Below, piece after piece: positions 7,257 through 12,104 of a DNA stretch of 12,104 nucleotides. Numbering within the stretch: the first letter of the stretch is position 1; each line of letters begins with the position of its first letter. The stretch comes from Fidelibacterota bacterium (GTDB taxonomy: Bacteria > Fidelibacterota > UBA2242), in NCBI GenBank assembly GCA_023133185.1, contig JAGLWX010000053.1, forward strand, positions 1-12,104, in the 5' to 3' direction. A model generated the notes under the pieces. The model worked only from the letters and a program-made list of their open reading frames with translations. It did not search any database and was not told the origin of the DNA. A program made the position numbers and the translations under genes.

Positions 7257-10200
7257 CTTTCTATCCTTTCATCTATTTGTATTTTGGCTTCATTTAATGG
7301 GTTATATTGATTTCCTTTGGATGGAAGTCCTATTGTTATTTTAATAGTTGAGTTGTTTGAATATATTTTCGGCGCTTCGGATTTCAGATTCCATGTTATC
7401 TGACGACTGTCTCCGGGTAAAACAGCGCCGGCGTCGCCGCTTACCTGGGTTAATTTACCCCATGCCTCGTCATTAAAATTGCTTAAGTAAGGAATGACCT
7501 CGTAATGAGTAGTGTCATTTCCGGAAAATGAATAATAAATATTCACGAGACCACTCCCATCAACGCGCTGCTGGAAGGTAATGTCCCGGATATCTACGAC
7601 AATGGCTGTGATAACGAGTTCATCTGAAGGGTCCGATTCATTACCGGTTGTATCAACAGCGGTGATCTGGTAGTAATATGTGTTATTGTTCTGAATCAGA
7701 CTGTCTATATAAGTAGTATCGGGAGCGAATACCTTCCCCTTAAAATATATTGAATCTATGCTGAAATCAGGAAAATTTGCACGATATATATTATAATGTG
7801 ACAGATCGGCATTAACACTTGCGTTCCATTTTAAAGAAATAGCTTGTAAATAATCGGTGATCACGAGATTTTGCGGAATTGCCGGCGGGATAGTATCTAT
7901 CGGAGTTGCTCTTGAATTTTCATATGCACCAATATCGGGTCTTGATCCCGCCGGATTTGGACGGGGGTTACCATCAATATCGGTAGTTGGTGCATAGTAC
8001 CAAGTACCATCGATTTGGATTGAATCGATGCCTGTACCGATGCAGGGGGAAATATCCTGAAGATGAAAGTCACTATTAGACGTGTCAACAAAGATTGGAC
8101 ATGTGTCTATATTTCCTTCGCCTTCCCAGCTGCCCTCTATATCAGAGTATGAGATCGATCCTGAAAACCAATCTCTTATTGTAGAATTCCAAATAATAGA
8201 ATTTATTATATTTAAATTTCCTCCTAAAGTACCATAAGATTCCTCACTACTATTTCCATATATTGTGCAGTTTAAAAGCTTTAATGCCACTGAACTTGTG
8301 CAAGAAACTGCACCTCCTTCCATAGCTGAATTATTCATTATTATAGAATTTTTAATCGTAGCCATTCCACCATAATACGAATGTATTCCACCACCATTGT
8401 ACTGAACAGAATTATTTTTTATTATGCAATTGGAAATCTCCGGTGAAGATCCATTAGAAATAAATATTCCACCTCCGCATGTGAGATATATCATCGCTCC
8501 CTCATAGTAAAATTCTGTACCTGTTCCATTCATTAATGTAAGACCAATTAGTTGAGCATCTGAATTTTCGCTGTTCATAAATCTTACTACACTACCACTC
8601 TGATTTCCATTTATAACCGTTTGAGTAATATAAGAATCATCACTTGTAAATAAAAATAGTGAAGCAATAACAATGTTTTTACCATTATAGTTGATGTTCT
8701 CGAAATAGGTGCCGGGATAGACAAGAACGGTGTCACCATCGCTGGCGGCATCAATGCCCTGTTGGATGGTGGCAAAGGGGGAGGTTGAACGTCCAGAATT
8801 AGAATCATCTCCAGAAGTTGATACGTGCCAAACTGGGCCGGAATAAATTTGGTGGTAATAATATGCACCCATATCAGCAATTGTACCATCTGGGTCTAAA
8901 GGTGAATTTGGGTCGCCAGCATCAATGCAGGGTGAAGTTGATGATAAGTGATATTGAGAATCAGAGAAGAGAGGATCAACTTCAATACAACCTTCACCAT
9001 AATTGCAATTATAAAGTGGATTATTCCAAAAACATGAATATGTAATATTTATTGTTGATGACGCATAAAGATATATACCATTACCTGAATTATTTGATAT
9101 AATCGTGTTCAATATTACAGGATGGCAATAGTAATTAATGTAAATTCCTCCACCAGATCCATTAGCTGTATTATTACATATTGTAGAATTAATAATTGAA
9201 GCTAATGATGAATGCCAAATGTATATTCCACCTCCGTGACTGTTAGACGTATTATTACCTATACACGTATTTACTATATTAGGACTACATCCCCATTCAA
9301 GACTTATTCCTCCACCTCCGGAAGCAGAAAAAGTATATTCAGAAGTATTGTCTTTAATAACTAAGTCATACAAAGTCGGGCTAGAATTATGATAACAGTG
9401 TATTCCACCGCCACCACCACCACCATAAGCGGTATTACCCATTATTATTAAATTGCTTAAATATGAACTTGAATAATCTAAACAATTTATTCCACCACCA
9501 GAAGATGCACGACCATTGGTTATAGTAAAACCTATTAAGATTGAAGTTGAATCTTCTCCACTATTAAAAGTCACTACACTACCATTTTGGTTACCATCAA
9601 TAATTGTTTGTGAAATGTAAGAAGTATCCTGGGTAGTCAAAAATAATGAAGCAACTGTAATATTTTTTCCATTGTAGTTAATGTTTTCAACATAGGTTCC
9701 AGGTTGTACAAAAACTGTATCTCCATCAAATGCGTAATTAATTGCAGACTGTATTGACGAAAAAACAGAAGGAACATTTAATATAGTTGTATGCTCTAGT
9801 AAAGTAATGTCAGATAAAGTTGTATTTGAAAATAAAATATGGTTATAAATCCATTCATTTAAATATCCTGTTTTTGAAAAAGTAATATTATAAATTCCAG
9901 TTTCAATATCAATAAAATAATAACCATTTGAATCTGTATAAGTAGAATCAATTAAAATACATGGTTCAGTTCGCTCAAAAAACACTTTAATTCCATTGTG
10001 GTTTGTCTGGTTTTCAAGATATGCATATCCCCATATTGTATTTGGTTCCAAAGCAAAATTAATATCTGAGGTTGTTTGTCCTACAATAACTTCTACATTT
10101 TCTATTGTTTGTGAATGGTAACTTTCCAATGATGCAGTTACATCATAAGTTCCTTGGCTTATTTCAAAAGAATAATAACCATCGGAGTCCGGATTAGTTA

Positions 10201-11395
10201 TAAATCCATTCGCAACGATTATAACATCCTCAATACTTCCTCTTACACCATTAAGTGTAACTGTTCCTTCTATTGTTCCGGAATTTATTATATCACGGTG
10301 AAAGTAATATGCCCCGATGTCTTCTATTGTATTATCAGGGTCAGGGATTAAACCAGGGTCTCCTGCGTCGATACAGGGGGAGTTTTTTGTTAAGTGATAA
10401 TCTCCATTTGCTGGGTCTACAAAAAGAGGGTTTAACTGCATATTGTAATATGTATCACAACTTTCGCCATTGGCATTGGTGGTTACATTTACTCCTACCC
10501 ATTCTCCACAATTATAAAGTGGATTATTCCAAAAACATGAATATGTAATATTTATTGTTGATGACGCATAAAGATATATACCATTACCTGAATTATTTGA
10601 TATAATCGTGTTCAATATTACGGGATGGCAATGCCAATTAATATAAATTCCTCCACCAGATCCATAGATCTGATTGTGTGTATTATTACATATTGTAGAA
10701 TTAATAATTGAAGCTAATGATGAATGCCAAATGAAGATTCCACCTCCGTCCATATTAGAAGTATTATTATTTATACAAGTATTTACTATATAAGGACTAC
10801 AATCCCATCTAAGACTTATTCCTCCACCACCGGAAGTAGTCGAATTTGACTGTTCAGAAATATTTTCCTTTATAACTAAGTTATACAAAGTTGGGCTGGA
10901 AGAATGATAACAGTGTATTCCACCGCCACCACCAACACCATAAGCGGTATTACCCATTATTATTAAATTGCTTAAATATGGACTTGAATAATCTAAACAA
11001 TTTATACCACCACCAGAAGATGCACGACCATTGGTTATAGCAAAACCTATTAAGATTGAAGTTGAATCTTCTCCACTATTAAAAGTCACGACACTACCAC
11101 TATGATTACCATCAATGATTGTTTGTGAAATGTAAGAAGTATCCTGAGTGGTCAGGTAAAGCGACCCCACTACAATATTTTTGCCGTTGAAGTTCATATT
11201 TTCCACATAGGTGCCGGGTTGTACTAGGATGGTATCACCATCCACGGTGGCATTAATACCTGCTTGTATAGTTGTATAATCAGTTGGAATATTTATAGTG
11301 TTTGCATTTAAAATACCTGCAAATAATAGAGGAAAGATTATAGTAAACCATATGGAGAAGTTTTTTGATGGACGATATGTTTTGTTATTAAGCAT
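7253..11395 (-). CDS. Secreted triple beta-helix protein with CarboxypepD_reg-like, FN3 and FQQR-DGS domains
   Basis: A 1380-aa exported protein. Its signal peptide (about 1-31, with a long basic start and a hydrophobic core at 13-29) ends near ILNA/N. Beta-helix A (33-365) opens with DYTTIQAGINATVDGDTILV..GTYVE and closes with SPCIDAGDP..IGAYY. Two carboxypeptidase-regulatory-like domains follow (372-450 with GTIEGTVTLNG and DGYYSFEISQGTYDVT; 453-532 with NGYYFIDIETGIYNITFSKTGY). Then come beta-helix B (538-848), beta-helix C (854-1160), FN3 (1167-1263) and the FQQR-DGS beta domain (1266-1356). The helices have GGGI-headed coils of 25-35 residues rich in Asn, Ser and Cys. No lyase or hydrolase residues are evident, so binding or structure is likelier than enzymatic activity. 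There is no T9SS sorting domain; the end is charged and contains IQIDERIER. Helices A and B are near-identical in DNA. The ATG at 11393-11395 lacks a Shine-Dalgarno but gives a sound signal peptide. Confidence 0.9.
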   Translation of the reverse strand: MLNNKTYRPSKNFSIWFTIIFPLLFAGILNANTINIPTDYTTIQAGINATVDGDTILVQPGTYVENMNFNGKNIVVGSLYLTTQDTSYISQTIIDGNHSGSVVTFNSGEDSTSILIGFAITNGRASSGGGINCLDYSSPYLSNLIIMGNTAYGVGGGGGIHCYHSSSPTLYNLVIKENISEQSNSTTSGGGGISLRWDCSPYIVNTCINNNTSNMDGGGIFIWHSSLASIINSTICNNTHNQIYGSGGGIYINWHCHPVILNTIISNNSGNGIYLYASSTINITYSCFWNNPLYNCGEWVGVNVTTNANGESCDTYYNMQLNPLFVDPANGDYHLTKNSPCIDAGDPGLIPDPDNTIEDIGAYYFHRDIINSGTIEGTVTLNGVRGSIEDVIIVANGFITNPDSDGYYSFEISQGTYDVTASLESYHSQTIENVEVIVGQTTSDINFALEPNTIWGYAYLENQTNHNGIKVFFERTEPCILIDSTYTDSNGYYFIDIETGIYNITFSKTGYLNEWIYNHILFSNTTLSDITLLEHTTILNVPSVFSSIQSAINYAFDGDTVFVQPGTYVENINYNGKNITVASLFLTTQDTSYISQTIIDGNQNGSVVTFNSGEDSTSILIGFTITNGRASSGGGINCLDYSSSYLSNLIIMGNTAYGGGGGGGIHCYHNSSPTLYDLVIKDNTSEYTFSASGGGGISLEWGCSPNIVNTCIGNNTSNSHGGGIYIWHSSLASIINSTICNNTANGSGGGIYINYYCHPVILNTIISNNSGNGIYLYASSTINITYSCFWNNPLYNCNYGEGCIEVDPLFSDSQYHLSSTSPCIDAGDPNSPLDPDGTIADMGAYYYHQIYSGPVWHVSTSGDDSNSGRSTSPFATIQQGIDAASDGDTVLVYPGTYFENINYNGKNIVIASLFLFTSDDSYITQTVINGNQSGSVVRFMNSENSDAQLIGLTLMNGTGTEFYYEGAMIYLTCGGGIFISNGSSPEISNCIIKNNSVQYNGGGIHSYYGGMATIKNSIIMNNSAMEGGAVSCTSSVALKLLNCTIYGNSSEESYGTLGGNLNIINSIIWNSTIRDWFSGSISYSDIEGSWEGEGNIDTCPIFVDTSNSDFHLQDISPCIGTGIDSIQIDGTWYYAPTTDIDGNPRPNPAGSRPDIGAYENSRATPIDTIPPAIPQNLVITDYLQAISLKWNASVNADLSHYNIYRANFPDFSIDSIYFKGKVFAPDTTYIDSLIQNNNTYYYQITAVDTTGNESDPSDELVITAIVVDIRDITFQQRVDGSGLVNIYYSFSGNDTTHYEVIPYLSNFNDEAWGKLTQVSGDAGAVLPGDSRQITWNLKSEAPKIYSNNSTIKITIGLPSKGNQYNPLNEAKIQIDERIER
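7264..7270 (-). promoter_or_regulatory. Ribosome binding site of the 341-aa gene
   Basis: GAAAGGA reads on the minus strand 7 bases before the ATG at 7254-7256, inside the last codons of the 1380-aa gene. It is the clearest Shine-Dalgarno in the window. It supports re-initiation at the ATGA overlap and confirms this start. Confidence 0.6.
9006..9632 (-). repeat. Intragenic direct repeat, copy B (beta-helix B core)
   Basis: This segment is near-identical in DNA to 10509-11147 in the same gene and orientation. Positions 9006-9118 match 10509-10621 over 113 bases without a difference. Across the rest, substitutions are scattered, and two in-frame differences make this copy 12 bases shorter: three codons near NNTANGSGGG and one near SEYTFSASGGGG. 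The reading frame is kept throughout. It encodes residues about 588-797. Confidence 0.95.
9405..9425 (-). repeat. GGN (poly-glycine) trinucleotide tract
   Basis: A run of CCA/CCG triplets on the plus strand encodes seven consecutive Gly on the minus strand (about residues 658-664), just before IHCYH. The matching tract in the other copy (about 10920-10940) is interrupted and reads GVGGGGG. Such triplet tracts are prone to in-frame slippage; the loop between beta-helix coils would tolerate it. Confidence 0.6.
10509..11147 (-). repeat. Intragenic direct repeat, copy A (beta-helix A core)
   Basis: This is the partner of 9006-9632, about 1.5 kb away in the same reading frame, encoding residues about 83-296. 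Similarity drops sharply at both ends. Beyond 11147 the two copies differ at many bases although the protein motif (GTYVEN.N.NGKN) continues. Before 10509 copy A has a loop of about 25 residues (near VGVNVTTNANGESCDTYYN) that copy B lacks. Confidence 0.95.
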
Positions 11396-11464
11396 GTTTT
11401 TAATTGACAGTGTGATATAGCTGTTTTGGTTCAGATGGAAAATGAATTTGTAGGAGTTTATTTA
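11396..11464 (-). other. 69-base spacer between the 182-aa and 1380-aa genes
   Basis: This AT-rich spacer shows no convincing terminator hairpin and no Shine-Dalgarno next to the 1380-aa start (the minus strand reads CAATTAAAAAC before the ATG). It is the longest fully visible gap between genes in the window, so an internal promoter could sit here, but I see no clear consensus. Confidence 0.4.
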
Positions 11465-12013
11465 TCACTTAATCATCACCATTTTTTTCGATTTAACAAA
11501 GTGTCCATGCCGCAGAACATAGAAATAGGCGCCGCTGGCGACGATGTTGCCACGAGCGTTGCGTCCGTTCCACACGACCGAATATTCACCTGGCGCGCGG
11601 CGTTCATGCAACAAATTGATTACGTTTCGTCCCAACATGTCATAAATTGTCAGATGCGTCAAGACGTTAAAAACATTGTTGCTGATTTCCGGCAAACTGA
11701 AGCGTATCGTCGTGAGCGGATTAAAGGGATTCGGGTAGTTCTGCGCTAGATGGAACTCATCAGGAGTAATTGATGCTATTTTTCCGATTTGTAAATATTC
11801 AAGGACCCAAATATAGGTACAAATATTTCCACATATTAACCAATTTGGATAATTTGAAATGTTTCCTGAAAAATCGTGGCTCGACACTGATGTTATTTTA
11901 TTGTCATCTATAATTGACATTTCATTGCCGGCTTGAAAAGAAGAATTGACAATCTTGTAATTTTGTGAAAAAGCGAAGTGAACTAGTGTTACTAAAATAA
12001 ATAATTTGATCAT
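11465..12013 (-). CDS. Miniature secreted protein with T9SS type A sorting domain
   Basis: A 182-aa protein consisting almost only of export signals. Residues 1-16 are a signal peptide (MIKLFILVTLVHFAFS/Q). Residues 17-87 are a short passenger of unknown type, with two close Cys (61 and 65, CGNIC). Residues 88-182 are a complete T9SS type A sorting domain: FHLAQNYPNPFNP, TTIRFSLPE, LTIYDMLGR, PGEYSVVWNGRN, ASGAYFYV and terminal KKMVMIK. In known systems this domain directs outer-membrane passage through the type IX translocon and is then often cleaved by the sortase PorU. Most cargo is far longer, so this may be the remnant of a larger gene after an internal deletion, or a true small surface peptide. 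Base composition supports a junction: the sorting-domain half is GC-rich and the passenger half AT-rich, changing near 11760. The ATG at 12011-12013 has a weak AAGAAAG 7 bases upstream. Confidence 0.88.
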   Translation of the reverse strand: MIKLFILVTLVHFAFSQNYKIVNSSFQAGNEMSIIDDNKITSVSSHDFSGNISNYPNWLICGNICTYIWVLEYLQIGKIASITPDEFHLAQNYPNPFNPLTTIRFSLPEISNNVFNVLTHLTIYDMLGRNVINLLHERRAPGEYSVVWNGRNARGNIVASGAYFYVLRHGHFVKSKKMVMIK

Positions 12014-12027
12014 TATATATCTTTCTT

Positions 12028-12104
12028 TTATTTTAATGAAACAAATATTTTAATTTTTCCTTGTCCATTCTGAAGTGGCTCTAGTGTCATGTCAATCCTG
12101 TAAA
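12028..12104 (-). CDS. Possible 3' end of an upstream gene (partial)
   Basis: The minus strand from the right edge is open for 24 codons and ends in TAA at 12028-12030, 14 bases before the ATG of the 182-aa gene. The peptide ends with LEPLQNGQGKIKIFVSLK, which has the alternating polar/hydrophobic look of a closing beta strand. Its codon use does not look random, and the spacing fits the tight packing of the other genes. The stretch is too short to name a family and could be open by chance. The other two minus-strand frames close within the first few codons. Confidence 0.35.
   Translation of the reverse strand, partial: YRIDMTLEPLQNGQGKIKIFVSLK

Noticed and set aside
9000..11200. Repeated short blocks that could suggest a CRISPR array or non-coding tandem repeats
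   Set aside because: The repeats are long, separated by 1.5 kb, uneven and fully inside an intact reading frame; they are duplicated protein modules.
7253..11395. Polysaccharide lyase activity for the beta-helix protein
   Set aside because: The fold resembles pectate-lyase-type helices, but I found no convincing catalytic or calcium-site residues; a structural or binding role is safer.
11426..11749. Plus-strand open frame of 107 codons
   Set aside because: It is antisense to the sorting domain of the 182-aa protein, whose residues are clearly conserved on the minus strand.
12067..12100. Possible minus-strand promoter: TTGACA, 17 bases, then CAGAAT
   Set aside because: The -10 matches only four of six positions, the sigma-70 consensus is unreliable in FCB bacteria, and the stretch may be the coding end of an upstream gene.

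Overview
This window is one almost gap-free run of minus-strand genes, read from about 12.1 kb down to 1. It encodes cell-envelope and secreted proteins. Two of them (182 aa and 1731 aa) end in a type IX secretion (T9SS) type A sorting domain of the 'AQNxPNPFN ... IYDxLGR ... GxYxxxWNG ... ASGxYxY ... KKMVxIK' form. Such domains are typical of the FCB superphylum (Bacteroidota, Ignavibacteria, Calditrichota, Neomarinimicrobiota, KSB1-like lineages). A MotB-type stator gene, carboxypeptidase-regulatory-like, FN3 and 'FQQR-DGS' modules, and weak Shine-Dalgarno signals also fit a non-Bacteroides FCB bacterium, probably environmental. The sequence alone does not settle the phylum. No rRNA, tRNA, transposase, integrase or CRISPR array was seen.

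Layout in transcription order. (1) A possible 3' end of an upstream gene runs off the right edge (12028-12104). (2) 11465-12013 encodes a tiny secreted protein: signal peptide, about 70 residues of passenger, and a full T9SS sorting domain. (3) 7253-11395 encodes a 1380-aa secreted protein with three parallel beta-helix modules, two carboxypeptidase-regulatory-like domains, FN3 and a C-terminal FQQR-DGS module. Two of its beta-helices are near-identical in DNA. (4) 6231-7256 encodes a 341-aa secreted protein with an Ig-like domain, FN3 and FQQR-DGS. (5) 1011-6206 encodes a 1731-aa secreted protein: the same N-terminal Ig-like module, a beta-helix, two putative-Ig repeats, eight cadherin-like repeats of about 100 residues, and a T9SS sorting domain. 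(6) 385-1014 encodes a TPR protein with a probable lipoprotein signal. (7) 1-347 is the 5' part of a MotB-like gene that runs off the left edge.

Spacing suggests an operon. Genes 3/4 and 5/6 overlap by ATGA, genes 4/5 are 24 bases apart, 6/7 are 37 apart and 2/3 are 69 apart. The secreted proteins share modules pairwise: the N-terminal Ig-like domain links 4 and 5, the FQQR-DGS domain links 3 and 4, the sorting domain links 2 and 5, and beta-helices link 3 and 5. This suggests a family of surface or extracellular proteins built by module shuffling and made together, with a periplasm-facing TPR lipoprotein and an inner-membrane, peptidoglycan-binding ion-channel subunit. Whether they form one physical machine is inference. 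The most notable points are the mosaic intragenic duplication, the miniature T9SS cargo, and the stator gene placed behind adhesin-like genes with no motA directly before it.
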